Below are positions 1 to 7,238 of a stretch of DNA of 17,718 bases, one piece after another (position 1 is the stretch's first letter; every line of letters begins with the position of its first letter). The stretch lies in NCBI GenBank assembly GCA_002387845.1, contig DGLB01000012.1, positions 681 through 18,398 of the forward strand, written 5' to 3'. Below the pieces are notes generated by a model. The model had not been told where the DNA came from and searched no databases. It saw only the letters and a list, made by a program, of their open reading frames with translations. Made by a program: the position numbers and the translations under genes. Origin of the DNA: Stenotrophomonas maltophilia. Its GTDB lineage: Bacteria > Pseudomonadota > Gammaproteobacteria > Xanthomonadales > Xanthomonadaceae.

Positions 1-447
1 CCCCAGCGCCTGCAGCAGGCGCGGATCGGCATAGGCTTCGCCGGGCGGCGGCGGGCCCGCGCTGCGCACCGGCGCCCCCGGCCCGGTGCTGACCTGCAGC
101 TGGCCGCGCAGCGGATAGCCCGCACTGACCGCCTTGATGTTGGCCATCTGGCTGGCCTCGCCATGGAACAGCACGCTGGGGAAACTAACCATGCGCGTGT
201 GCGCCAGCCCACGTCGCTGTGCTTCCTCGGCGAAGGTGTCGGGGATGTCCTGGCGTGCGCCCAGGCCCAGGTCGCCGCCCAGCATCTCGGCGGCGCTGCT
301 GGTGAGCGCCAGGGTGACCCGGTTGACCAGGGTGCCCACTGCGGTCATCACCGCCACGCCCAGCACCAGCGCGGCGAACACGGTCAGCAGGTCACCGGCC
401 AGGAACTCGCGACGCAGGGCGCGCCCGGCATGCCGCAGTACGTTCAT
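1..447 (-). CDS. ybbP: YbbP-like ABC transporter permease, N-terminal part (runs off the window)
   Basis: Partial gene: the 149 codons seen here are the N-terminus, and the rest lies beyond base 1. The protein starts MNVLRHAGRALRREFLAGDL. One hydrophobic segment (about residues 20-45, FAALVLGVAVMTAVGTLV) is followed by a periplasmic-looking region with the GGDLGLGAR and VSFPSVLF segments typical of the large FtsX/MacB-like permeases of the YbbP group. The start codon overlaps the stop of the upstream ATPase gene by 4 bp (ATGA), so the two are translationally coupled. Together with the neighbouring tesA-like gene this reproduces the ybbP/ybbA/tesA neighbourhood of Escherichia coli. YbbAP-type transporters are thought to extract hydrophobic compounds from the inner membrane; the substrate here is not visible. 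Family assignment is fairly sure, the symbol less so because most of the protein is missing. Confidence 0.82.
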   Translation of the reverse strand, partial: MNVLRHAGRALRREFLAGDLLTVFAALVLGVAVMTAVGTLVNRVTLALTSSAAEMLGGDLGLGARQDIPDTFAEEAQRRGLAHTRMVSFPSVLFHGEASQMANIKAVSAGYPLRGQLQVSTGPGAPVRSAGPPPPGEAYADPRLLQALG

Positions 448-1151
448 GCGTGCAACTCGTCAGCGTCGACCAGGCGGCCCTGGTCCAGCCGGAAGATGTG
501 CTCGCAGCGCTGCGCCAGGCGCAGGTCGTGGGTGACCAGCACCAGTGTGGTATCGCTGGTGGCGTTCAGTGCAAACAGCAGGTCGCTGATCTGCTGGCCG
601 GTGCTCTGGTCGAGGCTGCCGGTGGGCTCGTCGGCAAACAGGATGCGCGGTCGCGCCACGAACGCACGCGCCAGCGCCACGCGCTGCTGCTCGCCGCCGG
701 ACAGCTGGCGCGGGTAATGCCGGGCGCGGTGGCTCAGCCCCACCTGCTCCAGTACCTCGCGCACCCGCGCCGGGTCTTCGCGCCCGGCCAGCTCCAGCGG
801 CAGGGCGATGTTCTCTTCGGCGGTGAGCGCCGGCAGCAGGTGGAAGCTCTGGAACACAAAGCCCACCTCACGCGCGCGCAGCTGCGCACGCGCTTCCTCG
901 TCCAGCTCGCCCAGCGAGGCACCGGCCAGGGTGATCTGGCCGCGGCTGGGCAGGTCCAGGCCGGCCAGCAGGCCGAGCAGGGTGGTTTTGCCTGAACCGG
1001 ACGCGCCGACGATGGCCACGCTCTGGCCTTCATGCACGGTCATGTCTATGTTGTCCAGGATGTGGACTTCACCTTCTGGGCCACGGGCGGACTTGCCGAC
1101 GTTGAGGGCGGTAATGGCGACCGGCGCGCTGCGGGGGGACAGGCTGTCGAT
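444..1151 (-). CDS. ybbA: YbbA-like ABC transporter ATP-binding protein
   Basis: ATPase of a LolD/MacB-type ABC exporter, partner of the permease that follows it. With a start at 1151 the protein has 235 residues, usual for YbbA. Visible motifs: Walker A GASGSGKTT at 49-57, Q-loop Gln101 (VGFVFQSFHLLP), signature LSGGEQQR at 150-157, Walker B ILFADEP at 170-176 and the H-loop His208 (LVTHDL). The start is unusual. In frame there is no ATG, GTG or TTG between the antisense region of tesA and the ATG at residue 37, which would cut away the first conserved beta strands. An ATC at 1151 has a good Shine-Dalgarno GGAGAG five bases upstream, so a rare ATC start is proposed; CTG at 1142 is an alternative. 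The start lies only 12 bp from the divergent tesA start. Confidence 0.88.
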   Translation of the reverse strand: MDSLSPRSAPVAITALNVGKSARGPEGEVHILDNIDMTVHEGQSVAIVGASGSGKTTLLGLLAGLDLPSRGQITLAGASLGELDEEARAQLRAREVGFVFQSFHLLPALTAEENIALPLELAGREDPARVREVLEQVGLSHRARHYPRQLSGGEQQRVALARAFVARPRILFADEPTGSLDQSTGQQISDLLFALNATSDTTLVLVTHDLRLAQRCEHIFRLDQGRLVDADELHA

Positions 1152-1163
1152 GAGGACTCTCCG

Positions 1164-1814
1164 ATGTACGAAGCAATGAACAAGGGCCGGATGGCCCCGA
1201 TGATGTGGCTGCTGGCATGGTTGCTGGTGTTGCCGGCGCTGGCCTGTGCCAAAGGTCCGGCACCGGCCAATGCGGTGCTGGTGGTGGGCGACAGCCTCAG
1301 TGCCGCCCACAATATCCCGGCGGCGTCGGGCTGGGTGAACCTGCTTCAGCAGCGGGTCAACCAGCAGGTCAAACCGGCACCCACGATCGTCAACGCCAGC
1401 ATCAGTGGCGAGACCACCGCCGGCGCGCTGACCCGCCTGCCCGGGCTGCTGCAGAAGCACCGCCCCAGGGTGGTGGTGATCGAGCTGGGCGGCAACGACG
1501 CCCTGCGCGGCCTGACCCCGGCGCAGCTGCGCGGCAACCTGGAAAAGATGATCACCGCCAGCCAGGCGTCCGGGGCCAAGGTGCTTCTGCTGGGCATCGA
1601 TGTGCCGCCCAACTACGGCCCGGCCTACCGCGACCGCCTGCGCAGGACCTATGCGGAGCTGGCCAGCCAGTACAAGGTGCCGCTGCTGCCGTTCCTGCTG
1701 GAGGGCGTGGCCCTGCAGCCGGGCCTGATGCAGGCCGACGGCCTGCACCCCACCGCCGCCGCCCAGCCGAGGGTGCTGGACAACGTCTGGCCCGTGCTCA
1801 AGCCCCTGCTGTAA
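1164..1814 (+). CDS. tesA: TesA-like SGNH/GDSL arylesterase / lysophospholipase
   Basis: Periplasmic serine hydrolase of the multifunctional TesA family (thioesterase I, protease I, lysophospholipase L1), 216 residues. An N-terminal signal segment (about 11-29, MAPMMWLLAWLLVLPALACA) is followed by the four SGNH blocks: GDSLS with catalytic Ser44, Gly82 in SGET, GGND with Asn111 at 109-112, and DGLHP with Asp192/His195. The start at 1164 was chosen because GAGG lies eight bases upstream and it gives a correctly placed signal peptide. The Cys28 before Ala-Lys does not form a convincing lipobox. It is divergent from ybbA, the same pairing as in E. coli. The intergenic space is only 12 bp, so its promoter must lie within the ybbA coding region or further off. 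Confidence 0.92.
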   Translation: MYEAMNKGRMAPMMWLLAWLLVLPALACAKGPAPANAVLVVGDSLSAAHNIPAASGWVNLLQQRVNQQVKPAPTIVNASISGETTAGALTRLPGLLQKHRPRVVVIELGGNDALRGLTPAQLRGNLEKMITASQASGAKVLLLGIDVPPNYGPAYRDRLRRTYAELASQYKVPLLPFLLEGVALQPGLMQADGLHPTAAAQPRVLDNVWPVLKPLL

Positions 1815-1829
1815 CCCCTGTCATCCCCC

Positions 1830-1858
1830 TTGCTGAAAAACTTCACACCGCGTCTACT
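1830..1858 (+). promoter_or_regulatory. Possible sigma-70 promoter of the response regulator gene
   Basis: TTGCTG (1830-1835) and TCTACT (1853-1858) are spaced by 17 bp in the 88-bp gap before the response regulator. Each matches the consensus hexamer at four of six positions. A tentative call by eye. Confidence 0.3.
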
Positions 1859-1902
1859 GGCGATGCGGCATGTTTCACAAAGCTGAAGAAAGAGGGAAAC
1901 CC

Positions 1903-2616
1903 ATGCGTCAGACAAAGGAGACCTCCGGCCTGGTGCTGGTGGTGGAAGACAACCGCAGCATCTCCGAGATGATCGGAGAGTATCTGGAAGGGCGCGGGTT
2001 CGAGGTCGACTATGCCCAGGACGGGCTGGACGGCTACCGGCTCGCCGCAGAAAACAGCTACGACGTGGTGGTGCTGGACTTGATGCTGCCGCGTCTGGAC
2101 GGCATTGAAGTGTGCCGCCGGCTGCGCAACGACGCCCGCAAATCGACGCCGGTGCTGATGCTGACCGCGCGCGACACGCTGGACGACAAGCTCACCGGCC
2201 TGGGTTTCGGTGCGGATGACTACCTCACCAAGCCGTTCGCCATCCAGGAACTGGAAGCACGCCTGCGTGCCCTGATCCGCCGCGAACGTCGCCAGGTGGG
2301 TTCGGAAGTGCTCAAGGTCGCTGATCTTGTGCTCGATCCGGTCAGCATGCGCGCCACCCGTGCCGGCACCGAGCTGCAGCTTTCGCCGATCGGTCTGCGC
2401 CTGCTGACCATCCTGATGCGCGAATCGCCCCGCGTGGTGACCCGCCAGGAAATCGAGCGGGAGATCTGGGGCAATGGCCTGCCGGACTCGGACACCCTGC
2501 GCAGCCATCTGTACAACCTGCGCAAGATCATCGACAAGCCGTTCGACCGTCCGCTGCTGCACACCGTGCAGAGTGCCGGTTATCGCATTGCCGATATCCA
2601 GCAGCCGATGAGCTGA
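1903..2616 (+). CDS. OmpR/PhoB-family response regulator
   Basis: DNA-binding response regulator of 237 residues. The receiver domain (about 11-125) has the acidic pair Glu15/Asp16, the phosphoacceptor Asp59 (VVVLDLMLP), Thr88 (MLTAR) and Lys110 (YLTKPF). The C-terminal winged helix (about 135-230) shows the expected LSPIGLRLLTIL and TLRSHLYNLRKIID segments. The ATG at 1903 was preferred to the one at 1870 because GAGG sits about seven bases upstream and the shorter form begins just before the receiver. The kinase gene 156 bp downstream is the obvious partner. The pair resembles the ColR/ColS and BfmA/BfmK-type systems of Xanthomonas and Stenotrophomonas, but I cannot decide between them and give no symbol. 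A hairpin follows the stop. Confidence 0.95.
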   Translation: MRQTKETSGLVLVVEDNRSISEMIGEYLEGRGFEVDYAQDGLDGYRLAAENSYDVVVLDLMLPRLDGIEVCRRLRNDARKSTPVLMLTARDTLDDKLTGLGFGADDYLTKPFAIQELEARLRALIRRERRQVGSEVLKVADLVLDPVSMRATRAGTELQLSPIGLRLLTILMRESPRVVTRQEIEREIWGNGLPDSDTLRSHLYNLRKIIDKPFDRPLLHTVQSAGYRIADIQQPMS

Positions 2617-2680
2617 GCCCCCTGTCAGCGCAGTGCAGTGGATGAAGGTACGGGCCCGGCAGGGCCCGCAGCACGCCCAG

Positions 2681-2703
2681 GGCCCGGCTACCGCCGGGCC
2701 TTG
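2681..2703 (+). terminator. Hairpin, likely terminator after the response regulator
   Basis: Perfect 8-bp stem GGCCCGGC / GCCGGGCC with a TACC loop (2681-2700) followed by TTGTGT. The T-run is short. Because the complementary strand reads GGTAGCCGGGCC, it could instead be a GTAG-type REP relative. Confidence 0.5.
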
Positions 2704-2740
2704 TGTGCTGCCTGCACGACCGAATCACGACCGGCTTTCC

Positions 2741-2746
2741 TATAAT
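2741..2746 (+). promoter_or_regulatory. -10 box (TATAAT) upstream of the histidine kinase gene
   Basis: A perfect TATAAT lies 27 bp before the kinase start codon. No good -35 is seen at 16-18 bp spacing (around GACCGA), so an activator may be needed. It suggests that the kinase has its own promoter with a leader of about 20 nt. Confidence 0.5.
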
Positions 2747-2772
2747 CGCGGTGAGCCGCCCTGGACCCTGTA

Positions 2773-4044
2773 ATGCCGCACGGCCTGCCGCGCAAGATCC
2801 GTATCGCTTTCATCCTGCAGGCAGTGCTGGCCAGCCTGGGCATCCTGCTGGGTGCGTGGCTGGTGTCGCTGGTGATCAAGCACAGCCTGGTCAGCGGCGC
2901 GCTGCAGGAGGAAGCCACCTATTTCTGGGACCTGCACGCCGCCTCGGCGGCGCAGCCGCCGCCCAACACCCGCAACATCCGCGGCTACCTGCTGGAAACC
3001 GGGCGCTCGCCGCTGACCCTGCCGGCCAACCTGCGCGCGCTGACGCCGGGCTTCCATGAGCTGAAGGCCGACGACCAGCTGGTGTGGGTGGATGCGCGCC
3101 CGGAGGGTCGCCTGTACCTGGTGTTCCTGCGCTCGCGCGCGGAGATGCTGGCGTTCTGGTTCGGCATCGTGCCGGTGCTGCTGACCCTGCTGGCGGTGTA
3201 TGGAGCCAGCTGGGTGACCTATCGCGCCAGCAGCCGGCTGGTGTCGCCGGTGAACTGGCTGGCCCGGCGCGTCTCGCGCTGGGATCCCGGGCACCCCGAT
3301 GCCACCGATCTGGACCCGGACAAACTGCCAGCCGACATGCAGGGTGAAACCCGGCAGCTGGCGGCGGCGCTGCATTCGCTGGCGACCAAGGTCACCGCGC
3401 ACGTGGCACGCGAGCGCAACTTCACCCGGGATGCCAGCCATGAACTGCGCACGCCGCTGACCGTGATCCGCGTGGCCAGCGACATGGCATTAGGTGACCA
3501 GGAGATCAATCCGCGCCTGAAGCGCAGCCTGCATCGCATCCAGCGTGCCGGCCGGGACATGGAAGCGGTGATCGACGCCTTCCTGATCCTGGCCCGCGAA
3601 GCCGACGTGGAGCCGCAGATCGAGCTGTTCGATGTCAACGACATCGTGCGTTACGAGGTGGACAATGCCCGCGAGCTGATTGCCGGCCGGCCGGTGCATA
3701 TCCACCTGCACAGCGATGGCCCGGTGGAGCTGCATGCGCCGCCGCGCGTGCTGCAGGTGGTGGTCAGCAATCTGCTGCGCAACGCCTGCAGTTACACCGA
3801 CGAAGGGCGCATTGACGTGGACGTGCACAACGACCGCGTGGTGGTGCGTGACACCGGCATCGGCATGTCGCCGGAGGCGCTGTCACGCGCTTTCGAACCG
3901 TTCTACCGCGCCGAACCCAGCCGGCCGCAGGGGACCGGGCTGGGGTTGTCGATCGTCCGCCGCCTGTGCGACCGGTTCGGCTGGAAGATCAGCCTGACCA
4001 GTGAGCCTGGGGTGGGGACGCAGGCGACGATTGGTTATCGGTGA
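2773..4044 (+). CDS. Membrane sensor histidine kinase
   Basis: Sensor kinase of 423 residues. Transmembrane segments lie at about 11-36 and 125-149, enclosing a short periplasmic sensor of roughly 85 residues with a possible metal- or stress-sensing role that cannot be read from the sequence. A HAMP-like linker (150-210) leads to HisKA with phosphoacceptor His223 in ASHELRTPL. The ATPase domain has the N-box (NLLRNA, from Asn333), G1 DTGIGM (360-365), F-box FEPFYR (374-379) and G2 GTGLGLS (387-393). All catalytic motifs are intact. The Shine-Dalgarno is weak (GGA at about -11). Its 3' end overlaps the convergent hypothetical gene by 10 bp. It is probably the cognate kinase of the regulator upstream; ColS/BfmK-like is possible. 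Confidence 0.95.
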   Translation: MPHGLPRKIRIAFILQAVLASLGILLGAWLVSLVIKHSLVSGALQEEATYFWDLHAASAAQPPPNTRNIRGYLLETGRSPLTLPANLRALTPGFHELKADDQLVWVDARPEGRLYLVFLRSRAEMLAFWFGIVPVLLTLLAVYGASWVTYRASSRLVSPVNWLARRVSRWDPGHPDATDLDPDKLPADMQGETRQLAAALHSLATKVTAHVARERNFTRDASHELRTPLTVIRVASDMALGDQEINPRLKRSLHRIQRAGRDMEAVIDAFLILAREADVEPQIELFDVNDIVRYEVDNARELIAGRPVHIHLHSDGPVELHAPPRVLQVVVSNLLRNACSYTDEGRIDVDVHNDRVVVRDTGIGMSPEALSRAFEPFYRAEPSRPQGTGLGLSIVRRLCDRFGWKISLTSEPGVGTQATIGYR

Positions 4045-4919
4045 GACCGGTCGGTCGCCATCGACCAGGTGGATGACCCGGCGTCGCTGTTACTGCTGTC
4101 GCTGGAGAGCTGCTTCAAAAGCTCAGGGCGATAGTGGTGGACCAGCTGTGTCGTGGTGGAGGTGCTGCCCAGTATCTGCGTGCCCAATTGAGCCACCTCG
4201 CGGGGTTGATCGTTGGAGTACGCAGCATGCGTCATACCCTTCCAATGCCACGTCTCGCCTTCGATCTCGGTTTTGATCTGATCAATAACCAGTTTCAGGG
4301 GCCAGTGAGCTTGCTTGCCGGAGATCTCTTTCAGTTCGGAAATCGCCTGTCCCACCTCCAGTTCCGCCACATCGAGGCCCGGGCAGTCGTTCTGCTCGCG
4401 ATACTTGATGGAGGTCCGCGCTTCGGCCGTGTTGGCAGGACGATCGAACATGCGGTAGCGCGCTCTCGCGAAGTCGACGATGCCATCGCCGATCTCGGGG
4501 GTAATATCAGCATCATGGTACTGGCGAATGGCATCAGCCAGCGTTCCCTGGTGAGGATCCAGTGGGATGATTTTTCTCGTCAACGCGTCCTGTGCATCCG
4601 TGAGGCGCTTGGCCATGGTGCCGATGATGCCGAAGAGAGAATCCTTGGCCTTTGATGCGTGCATGTTCCGCACGTCACTGATCGCGACCTTGAGCTCATT
4701 CCCCGTCGTGTCCACGCGTGCCTGGGTGGGCTTGCACTCCCAGGTTTCAAGCAGCGTGGCGTTGAACACGGTGAACAGCTTGGATTCCGTGAGGGGGGAA
4801 ATCCTGTCGTGATGCAGCTTCGTTGCGAATGCCTGGGACAGGGTCATTTTCCCCGGCCGGTCATCAATGGGGTGGAAGCATTGGTTGTAAAGCTTTTTTG
4901 CTGCGTTGAGTAAGTTCAT
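4035..4919 (-). CDS. Hypothetical two-module helical protein (cluster gene A)
   Basis: Unrecognised protein of 294 residues, soluble and mainly helical, without signal peptide or membrane segment. Two copies of the cluster's repeat module are visible: about 24-115 (MTLSQAFATKL ... GNELKVAISDV ... SLFGIIGTMAKRL) and about 125-227 (GTLADAIRQYHD ... DVAELEVGQAISELKEI ... PLKLVIDQI ... WHW). A Ser/Thr-rich tail (251-294) follows. The start at 4919 was chosen over the longer frame from 5075 because the longer form overlaps the upstream gene; the remaining gap is 62 bp, so it is probably co-transcribed with gene B. No clear Shine-Dalgarno. It ends 10 bp inside the convergent kinase gene. Codons are less GC-biased than in the flanks. 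Confidence 0.75.
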   Translation of the reverse strand: MNLLNAAKKLYNQCFHPIDDRPGKMTLSQAFATKLHHDRISPLTESKLFTVFNATLLETWECKPTQARVDTTGNELKVAISDVRNMHASKAKDSLFGIIGTMAKRLTDAQDALTRKIIPLDPHQGTLADAIRQYHDADITPEIGDGIVDFARARYRMFDRPANTAEARTSIKYREQNDCPGLDVAELEVGQAISELKEISGKQAHWPLKLVIDQIKTEIEGETWHWKGMTHAAYSNDQPREVAQLGTQILGSTSTTTQLVHHYRPELLKQLSSDSSNSDAGSSTWSMATDRSHR

Positions 4920-4981
4920 CGGGAAGTCGTCTCGGTGGAGGAATAGCTGTTCAGCCTGCTTGCCAGACTGTCCAGGTCGAC

Positions 4982-5875
4982 TTAATCGATCTCCAGTAAT
5001 CGCTTGAGGCAGAAACCGGAAATCTGGCTTAGGAGCTCCGTCTCCTTCAGGCCCACCCTGCTGGCTTTGAACCATGTCTCAAAATCACACATGGCGCGTT
5101 CCATAGGGGATTGCTGTCGCCGGATCTGTTCGCTCAGCTGTTGCTCGACCTTCGTTATCTCATGGGCAAACTTTGCGCGGACAACGACGTTCTCGTAGCC
5201 TTCCAGCTCCGAGGTCGCCGCCTTAAGGGTGTCGATGGCGGATTGGAGGGCCTCGCGGGAATTGGCCCCGTCCTGGTCTGTCAGCTTCACGCCCAGACTT
5301 TCGACAATCACGGAGGCAAAGCTATAAACCTTCTCCTGATTGACCTCTGTGCTGCTCCTTTCCTTCCGCAGTGCTTCCAACAGCCGTGAGGGCGCAGGCG
5401 CAGGCACCGGCCGCTCGGCGGGGCTCGTCGGTGCCTTGCCTTCCAGGGCGGCCTTGCGTCGAGCAACCAGCGTCGAAACCTCGCTCGTTCTGGGTGTGGC
5501 GGTCGGGGTGCCCTGAGCATTCCCGGCCCGAACGTCGAAGCGTGGAGGCAGCTCAAATGCCTTCTGTTGCTGGCAATTGAGCTCGCCAAGAAGGAGCGAC
5601 TTCTGGAATCCGAGATTGGTTGCCTTCTTCAGCTCCGACATTGCAGCTTCGATGTCCGCCCTGTGCGCCCGCAAGTCCACCGTGTTTCGGCGTGATTCAT
5701 TGGAGACGCACTGCAGCGCTTTGAGCGCTGAGCCGTTGGCTTGCTCTTGTTCAATGATATCGATCACCTTCCGGGTGATGGGATTCAATGGTGCGTTTGC
5801 AGGTTCAATCGGCTTCTGGCGGGCGCTCGGAAGCGAGTGGACGCGTGTGGCGGCGTGCGGAACATTGAAGGTCAT
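4982..5875 (-). CDS. Hypothetical two-module helical protein (cluster gene B)
   Basis: Unrecognised protein of 297 residues. The N-terminus (1-32) is Ser/Pro/Ala-rich and probably disordered. A first module (about 33-107) includes DIEAAMSELKKA and FQKSLLLGELN. A Pro/Ala/Thr linker (108-162) leads to a second module (about 163-270) with RLLEALRKE, SREALQSAIDTLKAA and FAHEITKVEQQLSEQI. This is the same helix order as in the neighbouring proteins. No signal peptide, membrane segment or catalytic motif was found. The disordered N-terminus would suit a secreted effector, but that is a guess. The start ATG at 5875 lacks a Shine-Dalgarno and lies 57 nt downstream of the shared 23-bp motif (5933-5955). 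It probably heads an operon with gene A. Confidence 0.78.
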   Translation of the reverse strand: MTFNVPHAATRVHSLPSARQKPIEPANAPLNPITRKVIDIIEQEQANGSALKALQCVSNESRRNTVDLRAHRADIEAAMSELKKATNLGFQKSLLLGELNCQQQKAFELPPRFDVRAGNAQGTPTATPRTSEVSTLVARRKAALEGKAPTSPAERPVPAPAPSRLLEALRKERSSTEVNQEKVYSFASVIVESLGVKLTDQDGANSREALQSAIDTLKAATSELEGYENVVVRAKFAHEITKVEQQLSEQIRRQQSPMERAMCDFETWFKASRVGLKETELLSQISGFCLKRLLEID

Positions 5876-5932
5876 GATTTCAGTTCATGAAGCGTAGGGT
5901 AGCGGCATGGTCGATGCATGCGGCCCATGAAA

Positions 5933-5955
5933 CTTTCAGTTTTCAATAGTTCCTA
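5933..5955 (-). promoter_or_regulatory. Shared cluster motif, copy 1 (upstream of gene B)
   Basis: The plus strand reads CTTTCAGTTTTCAATAGTTC followed by CTA. On the gene strand it contains the direct repeat TGAAAAC-TGAAAGT with a 7-bp period. Copies 2 and 3 differ from it at two to four of the 23 positions; copy 4 keeps only the core. The 57-nt distance to the start codon equals that of copy 2. Probably a promoter or activator site; the bound factor is unknown. Confidence 0.6.
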
Positions 5956-6003
5956 GGGCAACTTCCCTGATTCTGTCGCTTTTGCCTCTTGTCCAAGCTC
6001 GGA

Positions 6004-7071
6004 TCAGCCACGCCTGCGAGGCGCGTCGGTGTCCTCAAGGTAGAACTCAGGTTCGAGAAGATGCTGCTCTTCCACTGCATAGCTGAGGTCTTCGGTGGCC
6101 GTGGCGACCAGCGTCTTCCACTCACACATCTGTGTTACGTCCGCGAGTGCTCGTGGCGCTGCGTTGCCCGGTGATCGCGCGCGGTAGGCCACTACCCTGT
6201 GGTCGGACTCTCCGAGCCACGCGCAGGCAAGGTCTCGCATGCTGCGGCAGGAGGTGGCTTGCGGTCCATCGAGGACGCTGCGCCAGAATTCGGTAGCGTC
6301 GGCTACCGCGATACTCAGCTCGCACAGTACGGCCAATGCCTGCTCGCGCCGTGGTCCCTCGCTCAGCATCGTGGCGGAGGCGTGCGCCTGGGCGACGTCG
6401 GCCCGGGCCAGGGCGAGGCTGCGGAATCCTCCTTCTCTACGTGCCCTGAGCGCGTTGCGCGCGCCTTCGGCGGGGGGAGGCTGGGCTCCGCATTGATACA
6501 GCACATGGGCGGCATGGAACCAGACGGACGGTGACTCTTCCGAGTGCACTCTCTGGGCGAGGGTTGGTGTCTGGGACGCAGCTACGCCAGGATAGCGCGC
6601 GCAGCGTACGGCCGGATGCTGCTCACCCAGCAGGGAGGTAGCCTGTTCGACCGTCGTATCGTCCCCGGCACCACGCGCCTCTGTGAGAAGAGACGCCCAC
6701 TGAGTTTCAACGATTCGGGACATCCGGTCGGCCCGGTTGAGCGTGGCGCTCACGATGTCGTGGAGGCGGTCGGGGGGCATTTGGGTGAGACGAGCGCGGC
6801 TGTCCGCCAGCCGCTGCTGCAGCTCGGCGATGGTGGGCCTGCCGCTGCGGTTGAGCAATGAATCGGTTCGGCGAGGGAGCCGTGTGTGCAGGCTGAAAGT
6901 GGCATTGCTGATCTCTCGAATCTCGTCGAACACCCTGCTGGGGTTCTCGGGGTGCCGTGCAGCAGAGATGCGTTCAATCAGCGATGCGCCCCTGCCGTCG
7001 CCTGTGGCGGAGGGAAGCTTGCTTCTCAGCGAGGTGGCGGCCTGGCGGCAAAGCGATAAGATTGAAGACAC
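6004..7071 (-). CDS. Hypothetical two-module helical protein (cluster gene C)
   Basis: Unrecognised protein of 355 residues starting at GTG (7071). Two module copies are seen. The first (about 30-149) has SLIERISAARH, EIREISNATFSLH, TIAELQQRLADSRA, TQWASLLTEA with Trp125, and GDDTTVEQATSLLGE. The second (about 169-287) has TLAQRVHSEE, LALARADVAQA, EFWRSVLDG with Trp263, and MRDLACAWLGE. The C-terminal 40 residues are acidic before a basic PRRRG end. No signal peptide, membrane segment or catalytic motif. The Shine-Dalgarno is not evident. A good copy of the shared upstream motif is missing: only TTTTCAAT (7115-7122) matches. The start is therefore less certain than for genes B and D. Confidence 0.75.
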   Translation of the reverse strand: MSSILSLCRQAATSLRSKLPSATGDGRGASLIERISAARHPENPSRVFDEIREISNATFSLHTRLPRRTDSLLNRSGRPTIAELQQRLADSRARLTQMPPDRLHDIVSATLNRADRMSRIVETQWASLLTEARGAGDDTTVEQATSLLGEQHPAVRCARYPGVAASQTPTLAQRVHSEESPSVWFHAAHVLYQCGAQPPPAEGARNALRARREGGFRSLALARADVAQAHASATMLSEGPRREQALAVLCELSIAVADATEFWRSVLDGPQATSCRSMRDLACAWLGESDHRVVAYRARSPGNAAPRALADVTQMCEWKTLVATATEDLSYAVEEQHLLEPEFYLEDTDAPRRRG

Positions 7072-7106
7072 TGTCGTTTCTGTTCTTGAAAAAGCTGTCT
7101 GACCAT

Positions 7107-7128
7107 CGTCGGGATTTTCAATCCGACG
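7107..7128. other. Imperfect inverted repeat between genes C and D
   Basis: CGTCGGGATT, TTC loop, AATCCGACG: a 9-bp stem with one bulged G. It could be a weak terminator for gene D or an operator for gene C. There is no T-run on either side. Confidence 0.3.
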
Positions 7129-7195
7129 CTGTCTGTTCTGAACGGAAGCGCGCTTCGAGGCGGGCTCAGTGCGTTGCAGGGAAGTCGTTGCGGGT

Positions 7196-7217
7196 GGCCG
7201 GGGCAGTCGCCCCGGCC
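7196..7217 (-). terminator. Strong GC hairpin downstream of gene D
   Basis: Perfect 9-bp stem GGCCGGGGC / GCCCCGGCC with an AGTC loop, 22 bp beyond the stop of the 693-residue gene. There is no T-run, so it may be an mRNA-stabilising or pause hairpin rather than a true intrinsic terminator. Confidence 0.45.
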
Positions 7218-7238
7218 GGTAGGGTGGACAGGACGGGC

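Noticed and set aside
1152..1748. N-terminal extension of the ybbA frame to 1748
   Set aside because: The extension runs antisense through tesA, is rich in His, Gln and Gly, and has no counterpart in ATPases of this family.
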